A DNA stretch of 64,000 nucleotides from Siphonodentalium dalli (GCA_032622095.1 CP136065.1:21688134-21752133); one strand, 5' to 3'; positions 1 through 12,175 are shown, numbered from the stretch's first letter. Notes: a model not told the origin generated them from the letters alone. Made by a program: numbers and translations.

Positions 1-3000
1 GAAATTTTTAAATGTAAACTATCGAAATGATCTCAAACAGATTTTGCCTAAGATGTTCAACTTATAAAGTTATTGAAAATTTAAAATGTTGGGGGGGGGG
101 GGGGGGGGGTAATACCTCGACCTCTATCGCCACATCCATGTTGCGATCACCCTAATTATTTGTTCTAACCCACAACCTCCCAGAGTGGGCAATCTTACTG
201 TCAGGTCAGGGACATATGGGTAAGGTTGTCCCGCCCCATTGACTTTGACCAAAATGTTCAACAGTTAGGCATTTTATGACTGACACGACATTAATTTAAG
301 TTATTGAAAATTCCAAAATGTTGAAAAGTTTGACAAAAATTGGAGAGGGGTGGTAACACCTCAATGTTCAAACCCTGTCGCCATATCCATTTTTGCACAC
401 ATTACCTTATTTATTCCAACCCACATTGTCACAGATATTAAATCCTTACTGTCAGGGGCGTGCGGACAACGGGGTGGGGGCTTGACAACAGCATGTTGAT
501 AGCAGACCGCCTTTCTGCCAAACTGCTCTAAATGTAGGCCTACTGGTTAGAACAACAAACTATTTTAGTTGGTAGCTTGGTGAGCCCCAAGCCAAGTAAT
601 TAATTGATATGAATACCTCAGACAAAATATGGGATGGGTAATATTTGTTTATTGGTTAAAAATGCCCCATATGTATCGCCAAAATTATAAAAAAAAATCC
701 AAAAGTTGTGCATGTCGCCACGTCCCACATATCCCCAAGAAGTTAAATTACCCGCCAAACAATAACTAATCATGTCTATTATTGGGGGGGGGGGGGTGTT
801 CAAATTTATGTTTTAGGGACACGCGGCATTTAATACAGTGACAACGTCCATTATGTAGTCATTAAATTTTGTCGTTTGTGGCGGATGCATAAATCCTAAT
901 ATTACTCAACGTTACGACTCTAGGCCTACACTACAGCTGAAATAATTATTCTGACAACGTAATAACTTCCTTCCAACAGCTCCAGTCATGTGAACATTGA
1001 CACAACGTATCAATATGATGTGCTTCTTTGACGTAAACAATGTAAAATGATACGCACGTAATGTAAAGTTTGTAAAATGAAATTATTTTTTTGCAACTAT
1101 GGGTGTATGCCCATTGCTGGGCAGCGGAGCGCGTTTCAAACCCCTGTGACGTGAGTCATTGTAGAAAAGAGTTGAAAATTTCATGTCTGACACATCATTA
1201 CTTGGTAACTTTAAGTACGTGTTTTCATTGTCTGATTTTCCAACAATCAGTACGAATATTTTTGTTTACACCTCCAGTATCATATTTTTTCAACTTTTAG
1301 ACTTTAGTAAAAATTGTTGTCTGAAATGAACACCATTTTGGAAATGTTCCAGTCTTATTCAATTTGGAAATTGCCAACAGTTGAAAAGCCTGGGTGCCGG
1401 TTGGAAATTTTCAATGCAAAGCGGGGGGGGGGGGGTGTAAATGGAAACTCGCGAAGGAGTTTGGTGTCTGGTTCAAGAGGAAATTCAACGTTGACACACC
1501 ATAACAAAGACCATGTAGCCACGTCACTGATTCGGAGACCATAAATAGGTACATGTACATATTTCAGAAACTAAAAACTTCCCCGGGAATCATACTCGAA
1601 AGAATGGCCTGGTTGACAAAATATTGATACATTGGCGTCATATGCTCTGGTAAGTACTTCCCATTGTCATTTTCCAGCTGTTTAAAATTTTCGCACAGAA
1701 GTGAATCGAACGCTCTTTATTTATAACATATCAGGAATATATAGACGAACACGGAACGCTCCGTGTAAATAGCTGATTTTTGGTTGGGACCCAAACATCG
1801 TGTTCAATCTTGTATTTGTTATGACGTCAATGCATCTTTCTGTAACATTTATTATCGACCTATTTCGATACGGGGAAAAATCCGCAAGAGAATATTATTA
1901 GGTGTATTTTGGAGCGCAAACCGACAAGTGGATTTAAGGTACCGGTTGGAAAATACCGAATTAAGGGGAGGTTGTTCGAATATAGTTACTTAGCATTTGG
2001 CAAACTCCATGCATAAATCAATCTCCTCATAACAGGGCGTCAGACACCGTAGCGAGGGGACTGAACTCTGGTTTGCAGCTTGAGCATTTTATTCAACGAA
2101 AGGGGGTGGTGCAATCGTAAATTCCTATTCTGGTAGTACACGTACACCCCCCCCCCCCCAACAGCTATAAGCATAATAGCCTATTAGGGTATACAACTGA
2201 AAGTGGAACGGTGTCCACTGTCGTAAGCTGAACTTAATTATCCATGGAAATCCATGAAAGGGACGTGGCTAGATGGGTTTCAGCGTTGGGGAGGGGTGCA
2301 TCCACCTTGGAATTTTCAACTGCACCCCCCCCCTGTGCATTAGCATTATTCTAAATGGATCAGTAGTATTGTTGCCACAACCAGAAGAGGAACGGAATAC
2401 ACTGAGAACATTTTGAGATCCGAACCTGAAAATAGCAAACTCCTAACGTCTAGACTGGCCTCAAGAATTCCAATTGTTGGAAATTTCCAACCTGAGACCC
2501 CCCCCCCCACCCTAAGGTCGTAAAGTTCCCAACTGATGCCATTTCAGTCAATTTTTTTACCAAAAGTAGGACAATGTGCAAATAATGTTCCAAAAATAAT
2601 TAATAATTGTTGGAAAATCAAACTACGAGAACAATCTCAACCTATAATATTGTTGGTGTGACCGTGCGAAAGTTCCAATTAATGTTGTGTCATGTATGAA
2701 ATATCCATCTGTTGACAATTTTGACCAAAGTTGTAGTGGGTGGCGATGTGAGACACCTGTGCAACACCCCTGCCGCCATGTCCCTAAATCCATACATTAT
2801 CACACATGGATTGTGAAATTTAGATAGTAATTATAATGACATTTGCTTCCTCGTACAGTCGGATGCCATCACACGAAACTGACATAAATTTATTTGTTTT
2901 CGTTTCTGAGAATTGAAGGGTTAAACTTCAAATTCAAACTTTAAGTTGGTTGTGGAGGAAATGAATCTGACGACGCACGCTTATCGTTGAAATTCCAAGT

Positions 3001-3239
3001 TATTCGGCATGATATTCTCAACTAAAGTACTTACCGGTACTTCTTCGGGTCCCTATAGCTGGTGATGGTGTTCCGTGGTGCATTATCCAAATAATAATCC
3101 ATTAAACCGAGAAGCTCACTCAGAACACAAATGCATGTTCAGTCAATAAACCAAAAGCGTTATTTGAAAAAGAAACACGCGACCAGTTAAGAATGACGTT
3201 AAAATGACGCTACGACGTAATCGACCGATTACTCCACAC

Positions 3240-3640
3240 TATGACCAACGTTGGGCCATCGTTGGTCCAACGTCGACATCTAACGCACCTACTAACCTCA
3301 CATATCGCCTAGTGCGTTACGTTTTCAACGTCGGGCCAACGTTAAACCAGCGGTAAAACCAACGTTGCCCCAACGTTGGTTGTCCAACGTCGGGCCAACG
3401 TAGCCATGTTTGAAACGCGCAAAATCTGACGCATGTCGACGTTGCGCCATCGTTGTACCAACCACAAAAGCCGACATTGCGCCAACGTAATTATTCCAAC
3501 GCAAGTCGACGTCTGGCCATCGTCGTGCCAACCACAAAAGCTGACGTTGGGCCAACGTAATTATTCCAACGCAAGTCGACGTCGGGCCATCGTCGTACCA
3601 ACCACAAAAGCCGACGTTGGTCCAACGTGTGCTATCTGGG
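3240..3640. repeat. Palindromic minisatellite, 70-bp unit (copy 1)
   Basis: The block is saturated with CCAACGTTGG-type palindromic words. The word 'accacaaaag' recurs at 3461, 3531 and 3601, giving an exact 70-bp period. ORFs on both strands here are by-products of the repeat. The block ends in 'gtgtgctatctggg', and the reverse complement of a near-identical end opens the related block near 49977, suggesting a defined element terminus. Confidence 0.85.
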
Positions 3641-3866
3641 ATCATGTCAAACATGTGTTGACCGGCATGGTATAGCAAGGTCATCTACTGGGCAAGCCTG
3701 CAAATAGTGTGTCTGTCATTTGAAGAATGAAGTCCCCACAGGGTGAATTTATTGAGTTATCATGTACAGCAGGTTAGCATCACCAAATTCACCCTCTTGG
3801 GATCTAATTCGGAATGGGAATAAAATAAAGTAACACCATTTAAGACTCATTTGAGTTTTTAAAAAA

Positions 3867-3901
3867 CACGAGCTTTCGGCTATCTAGTAGCCTTTATCAA
3901 G
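3867..3901 (-). ncRNA. Degenerate hammerhead-ribozyme-like motif
   Basis: Read on the - strand, TTGATAA is followed by a perfect GGCTA/TAGCC hairpin with loop CTAGA, then GAAA. A hammerhead core is CTGANGA, stem II, GAAA, so topology and spacing fit but two core positions are changed. It lies downstream of the endonuclease ORF on the same strand, where Penelope-like elements are known to carry hammerhead motifs. Self-cleavage is unlikely with these substitutions. This is a relic or variant, not a shown ribozyme. Confidence 0.4.
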
Positions 3902-3985
3902 TATGAAGTGAACAAATAGTGAAAAGTCGTTGACGTTGAAAGTGTCCCTCACGATGACGTGCATAACAAGAGTGACGGAAAGCGT

Positions 3986-4510
3986 CTACGTCGCGGCTGC
4001 TCCCGAGTGCCGAATTCCCCGGAAATTATGCAGTACAGCGTAATGTGAGAGAAAACCATAGTCCCTGTTTAACCCTTTCCGGATGGTATCCATATAGGTT
4101 ATCAATTTCAACTCTACTGTTTTCCTTGCTCTCAGTCGTTTCAATCCTGCTCTGAGAACTCTGACCTCGAGGTCTTCCTCTGAATGGCGAGAAGAGTTAA
4201 AATGTTCTCCCACGGGCACGAATATATTTTCTGATGTTATGTCGTGCCGGTGTCCATTCATGCGGCCTCTGAGGGTTTGGCCCGTCTCTCCGATGTAGAT
4301 AAGCCCGGGACACTGTCTGCACGTCAGAGCATAAACAACACCTTCAGAGCTGCACGAGAATAACCCACTCGGTGTGATAGATTTCCCGGTACTGTTGGTC
4401 AGAGTTCCATTTGTCACAGAAGAGCATGTTGCACAATTCCATATTCCGCACGGGTATGTTCCGTTCTGTTGGTTGTTATGCAAGTTCTGTGCTCTAACTA
4501 GACTCTTTCG
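3986..4510 (-). pseudogene. GIY-YIG endonuclease domain of a Penelope-like element (partial)
   Basis: The open frame runs from the insertion boundary to a stop at the low-coordinate end; its listed start is a non-ATG codon, so it is a fragment of a longer polyprotein. Visible in order are a Cys-rich stretch (CGIWNCATCSS), a CRQCPGLIYIGETGQTLRGR block that is the GIY-YIG core with its catalytic Arg, and then GHRHDI and VGEHFNSSRHS, typical of Penelope endonucleases. In the family this domain nicks target DNA and follows the reverse transcriptase, which is absent here. The frame itself has no internal stop. The family assignment rests on motif order; a free-standing GIY-YIG gene is less likely because of the precise insertion boundaries. 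Confidence 0.88.
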
Positions 4511-5213
4511 GCTGCTTAGATCTCATCTTCAGGGAGGTATCTATAGTCAAAAATTAACATAGTTTTAGTTACTTTTTCCTTTCTGGGAAGTACGGTATCT
4601 ATTAAACCTTAATTTGGAGAATGTTTTTAAATTTTTTAATTGAGGTGACTATTAGGTAAACATAACCATGTAACTTCAACTGGGGAACTACAATCTGATC
4701 CTAGCTCTCCCATAGCAGTTTAGGCCTGAGCAGAATGAGGTCCTCAGAGGGTGAATTTGGTGATGCTAGCCCACCATATGGGATTACATCACTACTAAAT
4801 TCACCCACTGGGAAAAATGACAGACACACTATTTTCAGGCATGTTACTAGATGGAGACTGGCTTATATATGGTACCATAAGTTTTTGTGCTTGCATCCTA
4901 TAAATTTACATTTGAAAGTGGATTACTTGAATGGCCAGACATTTCGCAAGAATCCATGGTATCTTGCGAGAATATTTTAGCGAAGTTTTAGCCCTGGGTC
5001 AAGCAAATGAAATGTTAGGTTCATTGGACTATCTGTTTTATTTGGTCATGTATATTATTGCCAAGCGAAACATTTCTGTCCTGGGCAACGTATGGCATGA
5101 GCTAACATAGCTGTGACATGTATGCCTTAGTAGTATACATTATATGAACTAGCGAGGAGTTGACTTCGTAAAAATGGAATGGAACATGTGTAGCACGAAA
5201 TTAGGAGACTTCA

Positions 5214-6597
5214 CATACCGTTCCAAATCGGACTGCGGGTCGTCATTGAGTTGATAAAAAACACGGATTCTTTCGAAACGAAAAGTTTTTGTGCGTTAAT
5301 ATATATATTCCCCGGCGTTAATTAGCGACCGGTAGGCGACGGATAAATTGCAAGTTTGTTATGAACAATAAATATTGAGTTGATAAACTCGCAATCCAGA
5401 AAAATACTCCCTTGAGATAACCCTGCCTGCATGCCACGCTAGCTAAAAACCGAGCAAGTAGAGACATCTTCTTTCATCGTGTTATTCTCTTCTCGTGATG
5501 AGATTGATGGCTGTATATATACCTTTCATATAGGTTATAGTACACCAATTATAAAACATTATCCCCCTTGATGTGCTGTTACCCACACTCAAGTCAGCAT
5601 AAAATCACATCTGGCAGCTGAATGGTTGATTATGATTGGGACAAAATTAATGCAAAAACAAGAAAAAATCAAAGCCACCATGGAAATATTATACCTAGAT
5701 GAATATTGATCCCGAGTGGGTGAAATAATTAACCTGGCATTTAATGGGGGTATGTTTGAAAATTTGGTGATGATTTTTTCTGCGGAATTAGGGCAGTATC
5801 AAAAGCGGTAAATTTAAAGATGGAAAACCCACACGTACCTATTAATTTTTTGGGTCAAATTGGGTCCGAAGAGCCATTCTTCAAAATTGACTAGGTTAGA
5901 AAGTTCCTGAATTCACAAGGAATCGAGCATAGCCCCGGACATTAACACTGTCGCCTATGGAGAATAATTGGTGTCCTGTAACCATATATACCTTTCAAAA
6001 TTGTTAAATTGTTAGCAAAATGACGGTACGCGGCAGCGAGTCTTACCCACCCAGAACAGCCTCCGAAGGCAGTGATGCTGGGGCTTTCGCCCTTGAAGAT
6101 TGGTTTCCCGAATCAGTGATATAAGCATTTTATCTGCCACTGGTCCTGACTTCTGTAGTAGGACCATGGGACCAGAACCGGGCAGGACCGAGTTGGTTGT
6201 GGTAAATCAATTTAAACAAGATTTGACCTGTATACTGTGATGAAGGTTGTGCAAGAAATCACCTCAGTCGTTTTCAGTCACAAAAGAGCGGTCCCAAGAT
6301 TCTAGCTCATCGTTGACAAATCTTTTAGATGCAAAAGCGCGTTTCCGAGGAACGACAGAATCCTCGACCGACAGTGGGGACCCAAGGTTCAGTGGCCGGA
6401 GCTTCAGATTGGTTGCCCGAATCAACTTTTGCAGCTCACCTTATGTCTACCACTAATCGCCCCACTGTCGGCCCAAGATTCTAGCTCATCGTTGACAAAG
6501 CTCAAATTTTTTGGGAGGTATAATTGTGAAATTGAAGGAAATTCTCATGTTGTATTTATATTTGTTACATACTGTAAAAATTAACCTCAAAATAACC
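5214..6597. other. Intergenic, no gene recognised
   Basis: AT-rich DNA without a convincing exon. A short direct repeat reading 'caagattctagctcatcg' occurs near 6294 and 6474, and similar 'gattggtt.cccgaatca' words occur near 6098 and 6408, suggesting a small decayed repeat at 6040-6500. Confidence 0.6.
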
Positions 6598-6887
6598 TTA
6601 ACTCTTTCAGTGCCAGGGGTCGATCTTATCGGCCCTAATTTACGGTATGTAGATTGCCAGGGCCGATAAAATCGGCCCTAAAAATATAAACAATGTTTTT
6701 GTTTTGTTTTTGGGAAATTTTATAGCATGCTATAGCGAATTTAAAAACAAACTGGATAAATCCGTAGGGGCATGTTATAACTCAAAACTATCACCAAGTA
6801 TTCATAGTAATAATTTTGATGCCCATGACAAACATAAGATTCCCTGGCACTAAACCTACAAAATAAGCCTGGCACTAAAAGAGTTAA
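6598..6887. mobile_element. piggyBac-like MITE (TTAA-flanked)
   Basis: A 290-bp element is bounded by TTAA on both sides. Terminal inverted repeats are CTCTTTCAGTGCCAGG on the left and the complement of CTCTTTTAGTGCCAGG on the right, with one mismatch. Inside, 'cgatcttatcggccc' and 'gggccgataaaatcg' form a subterminal inverted pair. The TTAA target duplication is the hallmark of piggyBac; no transposase is present. Confidence 0.75.
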
Positions 6888-8367
6888 TAATGCAAGTTAG
6901 TAGCATTAATAAATATCGAAGTTGAAATAAATATCTAATCTTTCACCCGGAAACTACGTTTTATGTTGCCACATAGTCATCAAAGCATGGCTATTATTTC
7001 GCCCTTGTCTTTGCTGATAAAAACGAGTCACAAATTATTTTCTTATACTCGCTGGTCATAAAACACTGGCATCATAAATACGGGGTATATGGTGTCGCAA
7101 TTAATATGCATTGTAAATTTGTTACAATGACTGCATGTGTCCATAATCCAAACAGACAAATGGATATTAACTCTAAAAACAAATTAATAATTACCTTTTG
7201 TGGTTTTTCTACAGTGAGAGCATGTTATAAATTACTTACAACAGTTACTGATATGGTCGATTAGCTATATTACATATAGAAGAGATTACCATTAACTAAA
7301 GGAGGTTGCATGTAACTTTTGACATATCACTGCTGACCAGGCTTGGGGCAATTACTTGTGAATGTAATTAATTACAATTACAATTACTTCAACATTTTTC
7401 AATTACAATTACAATTCCCATTACATCTATTTCACAATGTAATTAATTACAATTACAATTACTTTGAAATGTAATTCAATTACAATTACAATTACATTTC
7501 AGCACATCATTGAAGTAGGAACACTTTTTTTATTTATATAAACTCTATTTGATAACAAAACATAAATTTAATACAAGCAAGATTAAATACACAGTGAAGC
7601 ACACTTGGTACAGTGTAGGTGTTCGTAGAACTGAGGGAATCATGATTTATAGCTGACCGTGCTAAGTTGGTAGATTTCTTGATTGTGTTTTCATTTGTAT
7701 TGTCCGTAAGTTGGCACACATAACGAATAATCCACTTTCGTTCATGATTTATGACTAGATACTTCACATCCCACAATTTAAAGGCCATTTGCCAAATTTT
7801 TTGCCAAATTAATTTTAAAATGTCACTCAGGATGGTAATATGTAGTGTTCAAATATTTTGAAAGATCAATCGCCAACTAACTTCAATGCATATGCAGATA
7901 TCGTTGTTTGTAATGATTGTTTTAAACTTTGTGTGTGCAACCATATATTGTATTGTACACATAATGCTAATGTCCGGATCAACCATCCATCATTTGTTCG
8001 TCCCTCTTTTCATTTTATGTTGAAATTAAATGATTGTTCAATCGACAAATGAAATAAATATTTCAATTGCAGATAATCCACAGTGTCTCTACTGAATTGA
8101 CTTACTATCCACCTGTATTTTCATACCTCTAACTTTTTATGTTTAACCCTTTGAAGCGTGCTGAAATTTTACGAAAATCCTTTACCAAAACATTTTCTTT
8201 TATATGCCAAAGCTCCCATAGGGAGCCTTGCATATATAAGAGAATACATTAACCTAACATTATTTACCTTGACCTTGTTAGTCAGTGCATCTCTTATATA
8301 TATATATATATATAACTGAGATATGGCCCTTTTCGAAAAAATATATTCATTAAATTTTTTTTTTTTT
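6888..8367. other. Intergenic, low-complexity tract, no gene
   Basis: No exon is supported. 7340-7503 is a degenerate (AATTAC)n / (GTAATT)n low-complexity tract, and a (TA)n run lies near 8293-8313. Confidence 0.65.
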
Positions 8368-8947
8368 TTAGATTGATTTCCTTGCTCAATTTAACCAAAA
8401 ATAATTAATATGAATAAATAAAAATAATATATAATAAAATATATAATAAAATATTAATATATTTGAAAGTTTAAGTTGAATAAAGTGTTCAGGGTAAATA
8501 ACATGTCCATTTTAAGTTACAAATTCCAGTGGTGATGTCGTGTGAAAATTCATACTGGATAGAACAAGCCCGAAGGTTTTTTTTTTTTTCCCCTCCTCCA
8601 TCTACATTTTTTTAGGTCCCATGTTCGTAAACCAACTAATTAAATTGGTAAGGCCTTAAATAATAATAACAAAAATTTAAAGTAACAAAATTTGAAATTG
8701 TGAATTAACATAAAAACGTCTTCTATAAAATTACATTTAATTTATTCCAGTCCCAGCTTTCATTCATACCTAACCTTCGTGGGCAATGTTCAAGGAATGG
8801 TGCAATGTCAGTATTCTGATGTCATATGGCATATCATGCTTAAGTGACTGGTTGTAGGACAATTTTCTAGCTTGATCTGAGCTGAATGACACTCAATGTG
8901 CCAATCTATTTGTAACACGGCAATCTAAATTAAAATAATAATTTATA

Positions 8948-9083
8948 CAGTAATGCCCAAAGTATATGATCCTTTAACCACAGCTTTTCGATGAATGGCA
9001 ACAAGCCATATTTCCGACTAAATCCTGAAAAATTTCCCATAATTCTGCTGTGGTTAAAGGGTCATATACCTCAGGTATTACTG
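8948..9083. mobile_element. CAGTAATG MITE, copy 1
   Basis: Begins CAGTAATGCCC after TA and ends ATTACTG before TA. Internal arms such as 'gaatggcaacaagccat' pair with those of neighbouring copies. TA flanks suggest a Tc1/mariner-type origin; there is no coding sequence. Confidence 0.75.
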
Positions 9084-9097
9084 TATGTTCATGCATA

Positions 9098-9315
9098 CAG
9101 TAATGCCCTAAATAATTGACTCCTTAACCACAGTAGAATTATGGGTAACTTTTCAGGATTTAGTCGGAAATATGGCTTGTTGCCATTTGTCGGAAAGCTC
9201 TCACTGAGAGGTTTCCGATGAATGGCAACAATCCACATTTCAAGCTCTATCCTGAAAAGTTACCCATAATTCTGCTGTGGTTAAGGATCCGAGTCGATTA
9301 TTTAGGGCATTACTG
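9098..9315. mobile_element. CAGTAATG MITE, copy 2 (full foldback)
   Basis: The most complete member, 218 bp, folding almost end to end: 'ttatgggtaacttttcagg' near 9140 is matched inverted by 'cctgaaaagttacccataa' near 9251. Ends are CAGTAATGCCC and GGGCATTACTG with TA on both sides. It lies just upstream of SRCR exon 1. Confidence 0.85.
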
Positions 9316-9374
9316 TATGAAGCAACGAACACACCATTCTGAATCAGTGCCGTACACATTCTGTTTACTTTTAG

Positions 9375-9522
9375 ATCATGGGATTCTGGTGAGACTGGCT
9401 GGTCAAAATGCAAGAAATTATGGTCGAGTAGAGATTTACTACAAAGGACAGTGGGGTACAATTTGTGATGACAGCTGGGATAACAATGATGCTACAGTCA
9501 TTTGCAGGATGCTGGGATTCAG
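9375..9522 (+). CDS. SRCR domain 1, exon 1
   Basis: A 148-nt exon after acceptor 'tttacttttag' and before donor 'AG|gtatac'. It encodes the N-terminal half of a scavenger receptor cysteine-rich domain: [18 protein letters not shown], then [20 protein letters not shown] and MLGF. It enters in phase 1 and leaves in phase 2, and joins in frame to 10783-10955. The two Cys here plus four in exon 2 give six, and group A SRCR domains are characteristically six-Cys and split over two exons. Such domains are extracellular binding modules of scavenger or immune-type receptors; the ligand cannot be inferred. No start codon or signal peptide is visible, so this is an internal exon. Confidence 0.92.
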
Positions 9523-9654
9523 GTATACATATACAGTAATGATGAATTAAATGAAAAATATTAAAGATAATTAGAATGCTCTAGCTAATACAAGTACAGG
9601 TATACATTGGATTTCCTGACATCTTTCTTATACCTTGGGAGGAGATTGAGGTTG

Positions 9655-9770
9655 GGGGCTCAAGTGGCTCAGTTGGTAATGTGCATAGCCAGTGTTTCCT
9701 CTAGAGTGGCAGCGGGTCTCTTTCAGGGTCCCTTTCCCCACACCCAAATTTCCCCTCTGACATGTATTCC
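9655..9770 (+). repeat. Possible tRNA-derived SINE head (unit 1)
   Basis: The text 'aagtggctcagttggtaatg' resembles a tRNA D-arm/A-box, but a matching B-box and acceptor stem are not clear. The same sequence lies at 14756-14870 in the duplicate unit. A short-repeat head is plausible; a functional tRNA is not. Confidence 0.3.
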
Positions 9771-10307
9771 CCTACCTGACTGACAGATTAATGCATACTT
9801 CACATGTGTATCTGCCACTAAATAACACAACAGGGAATGATAAATGAAGATAATTTTATTTGCCAGCCAACTCAGGTAAAACCATTTCACGTGAAAAGAT
9901 TGCTTTTTCAACAATTATTGCCTTAAATTATTCTAAAATATATTGAAGCGGACTTTGATAAAAGCCATGTGATTAATTCTGCCTGGTTACGTCGTGATTA
10001 TGTTGTCAAATAACACACTGTTAAAATTGGTTCTCATTTATAATTATGTAGAAAAGGTCAAGCTGTTATCCACTGAATGGTGATCAGAAATATTTCCTGG
10101 TATAACATGTTTTCATGAAGGTAATGTTAGTGAAGCCAGACATAGGAATGCAAATTTAAAAAATTGCCTCTACAATTGTTGGCGGCAATAAGAAAAATTG
10201 TCTGCACGCTTATTTTACCCACCGATTTAACTTGTTGTTTTGTTGTAATATTTATGGTATTAATGGTTTTGTCAGTTTACATGAAGTGCTAAATGACGAC
10301 ACCCTTA

Positions 10308-10438
10308 CAGTAATGCCCTAAATAATCAACTCCTTAACCACAGCAGAATTATGGGTAATTTTTCAGGATTTAGTCAGAGATATGGCTTGTTGCCATTCAT
10401 CGGAAATCTCTCAGGGTCATATACTTCTGGCATTACTG
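10308..10438. mobile_element. CAGTAATG MITE, copy 3 (shortened)
   Basis: Starts CAGTAATGCCC and ends CATTACTG, but the right arm is mostly deleted. It lies in the intron between the two exons of SRCR domain 1. Confidence 0.7.
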
Positions 10439-10782
10439 CAAAACACAATTATGATTCCTTAACTTTATCTACTTATATTAGCATAGACATTCAAAACTTG
10501 GATTTAAATTATCAATTGATTTACTATTGATAAATACTATTATCCATATACAGTTTGTTGATTGTCTGCGAATTCCCCCCGCGGTTACAGGGGTACCATT
10601 CCCCCAAACCCTAGCAGAAACCGTGGCATATGAGGCCAACTTAACCCATCCAGTGATTGCAAAACTGGATCTAATCCCGATAAGTGTGGATTTGTGACAC
10701 ATCACAGGGAAGGTAACCAGATTCGTGTATCTGGGCAATTGTTAATTTGTTAATTGCTTTCCATGGTTTTTCTCTTTGGTAG

Positions 10783-10955
10783 TTCTGGTTCAGCAAGGTC
10801 GGGTGGATTTTATGGACAAGGCAGTGGTCGAATATGGTTGGATAATGTTGTTTGCCGCGGATATGAGATGTCAATTTCGAACTGTGGACACAGAGGATGG
10901 GGAGTTAATGATTGTACTCACATTGAGGATGCTGGAGTCTACTGCTCTACATCAG
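10783..10955 (+). CDS. SRCR domain 1, exon 2
   Basis: A 173-nt exon after acceptor 'ctctttggtag' and before donor 'G|gtaact'. It encodes [20 protein letters not shown], then [20 protein letters not shown] and [12 protein letters not shown], the C-terminal half of a group A SRCR domain with four Cys. With 9375-9522 it gives about 107 residues, the usual domain length. It enters in phase 2 and exits in phase 1, so the exon pair is a symmetrical 1-1 cassette that can be duplicated without frame loss. Confidence 0.93.
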
Positions 10956-11020
10956 GTAACTATGTCTAATTGATTACCAATTATCTGTTCATATAAGGGA
11001 TAGGAGCTTCCATAAGTTCT

Positions 11021-11600
11021 GTAAGGCGTCATCTCAAAACTTATATTGGGAAATAAGCCTATTTCTTGATAAAACCCTATAGCAATAGCATATACAGTTA
11101 TCGGGAAATTATTATCGGGAAATGACGCAACGTTTATTGGGAACGTTTCAGAATATTTACATAAGCTATCGGGATTCTATCGGCGTTTAATTTCAATTTG
11201 GAGTATCATAATCCGAAAACAACACTGCATGCTGTTTGGAAAGTTTCTGTATCGGGATTACTCCGGGCTTTTATTGGGGTATCAGGGTTTTATGTTTTGT
11301 ATGCCGATCGTCCTAATATGAGAAAACGTCAGTATAATATAATTTTACAGTATCGGGGGAACACATGTCGTAGAACTATTATATATTTACAGAGGTGATC
11401 AGTGGGTGCTACAATATCATATTTTACCCGGACAATACATCCCCACCCATCGGGAAATCTTCAAAATCAAGTCGCGAATAGCATACCCAACTATTTATGC
11501 AGTTGTGCCACCTTTAATCGGCGCTGCTCTCCGATCATTTTTGGAGATTTACGCATTCCACGTGGTGGTGTATAAAGACTATCCAAGTGCTTTAGAAATA
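11021..11600. repeat. TATCGGGA-rich element left end (unit 1)
   Basis: Begins 'gtaaggcgtcatctcaaaac', matching the left end at 16118, and is followed by many copies of 'tatcggg' and decayed forms up to about 11455. Only this end exists in unit 1; the matching right end lies at 19459 beyond unit 2. Confidence 0.6.
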
Positions 11601-11749
11601 AACTGACAGATCTAGATAGTAGGCCTGCACTGTTACGCAGGAAGATTTTATCAAAATCCGCTGATAAGTACACATACCATTACTTTAATAATAATATAGA
11701 CTATATATTATTATTATTATTATTGAAGTAATGGTGTATGTATTTATCA

Positions 11750-12175
11750 TTATACCTCCCCGCAACGAAGTTAGGGGGGGGGGTATACTGGAGTCAGCTC
11801 GTCTGTCCGTCCGTCATCCGCCCATCGTCCGTCCGTCGTCCATCGTCCGTCCGTGGACACAAATTTGTCCGGAGTTTTTCTCAGTCATTTTGTTTTATCA
11901 ATTTCCGTGAAACTTGGCACAGACATCAAACACCATGGGAACCTGGGAACCTGTGCACCTGCGATTATCACGTCTGTCGGACTTTTTTTGGTGGAGTTAT
12001 CACCCCTTTTTATACCCCGACTTTCGAAGAAAATGGGGGGTATACTGGATTGATTGCGTTTGTCCGTCCGTCACACTTTCTCCCTCCATGTGTCCGTCCG
12101 TCCATCCGTCCTCATAACTCGAACAACTATGAACCAATTTCAATAATGTTTTGTATGCAATCTCCTTAGGACCGC
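11750..12175. repeat. GGGGGTATACTGG / (TCCG)n element
   Basis: Contains 'ggggggggtatactgg', tracts of 'gtccgtccgtc', and a second 'ggggggtatactggattg' start near 12036. Related copies are at 16673, 23275 and 46397. Non-coding; ORFs here are repeat shadows. Confidence 0.75.

Larger units (their letters stand above)
3811..4511 (-). mobile_element. Penelope-like retroelement 3' fragment
   Basis: About 700 bp is present in copy 1 of the segmental duplication and missing at the matching point of copy 2 (near 56503), where flank joins flank directly. It carries a - strand GIY-YIG endonuclease ORF and, downstream of it, a hammerhead-like motif. That order matches the 3' part of a Penelope-like element with its terminal repeat. 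The reverse transcriptase is missing, so this is a 5'-truncated copy. Confidence 0.85.
3695..4840. mobile_element. Foldback TIR element, copy 1 (interrupted)
   Basis: The left end is close to 'gcctgcaaatagtgtgtctg' and the right end is its inverted counterpart near 4821-4840. Inner inverted segments read 'agggtgaattt' and 'aaattcaccc'. A compact 421-bp relative lies at 31131-31551. This copy is enlarged by the Penelope-like insertion at 3811-4511. It is non-autonomous, with no transposase. Confidence 0.75.
1..5213. repeat. Segmental duplication, copy 1
   Basis: This stretch matches 52.7-58.6 kb in the same orientation at high identity by eye. The match already runs at base 1, so the duplication extends left of the window. 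It ends where both copies read 'aggagacttc': copy 1 continues with 'acataccgtt', while copy 2 switches to the BIR/polymerase element. Copy 1 has a Penelope-like insert at 3811-4511 that copy 2 lacks. No host coding exon is recognisable; ORFs seen in both copies are short and without recognisable domains. Long poly-G/poly-C tracts near 91-109, 784-796, 1421-1433 and 2148-2159 differ in length between copies. Confidence 0.93.

Noticed and set aside
3325-3684. A 119-codon - strand ORF and an 80-codon + strand ORF in the palindromic minisatellite
   Set aside because: Both strands are open because the repeat is palindromic and GC-rich; the residues repeat with the 70-bp unit (VGPT-type words) and match no protein.
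7534-7788. 84-codon - strand ORF beside the (AATTAC)n tract
   Set aside because: AT-rich, no motif, no splice context; likely chance.
9655-9770. Possible tRNA gene
   Set aside because: Only an A-box-like segment is present; there is no anticodon arm or T-arm that closes, and the same text is simply duplicated at 14756.
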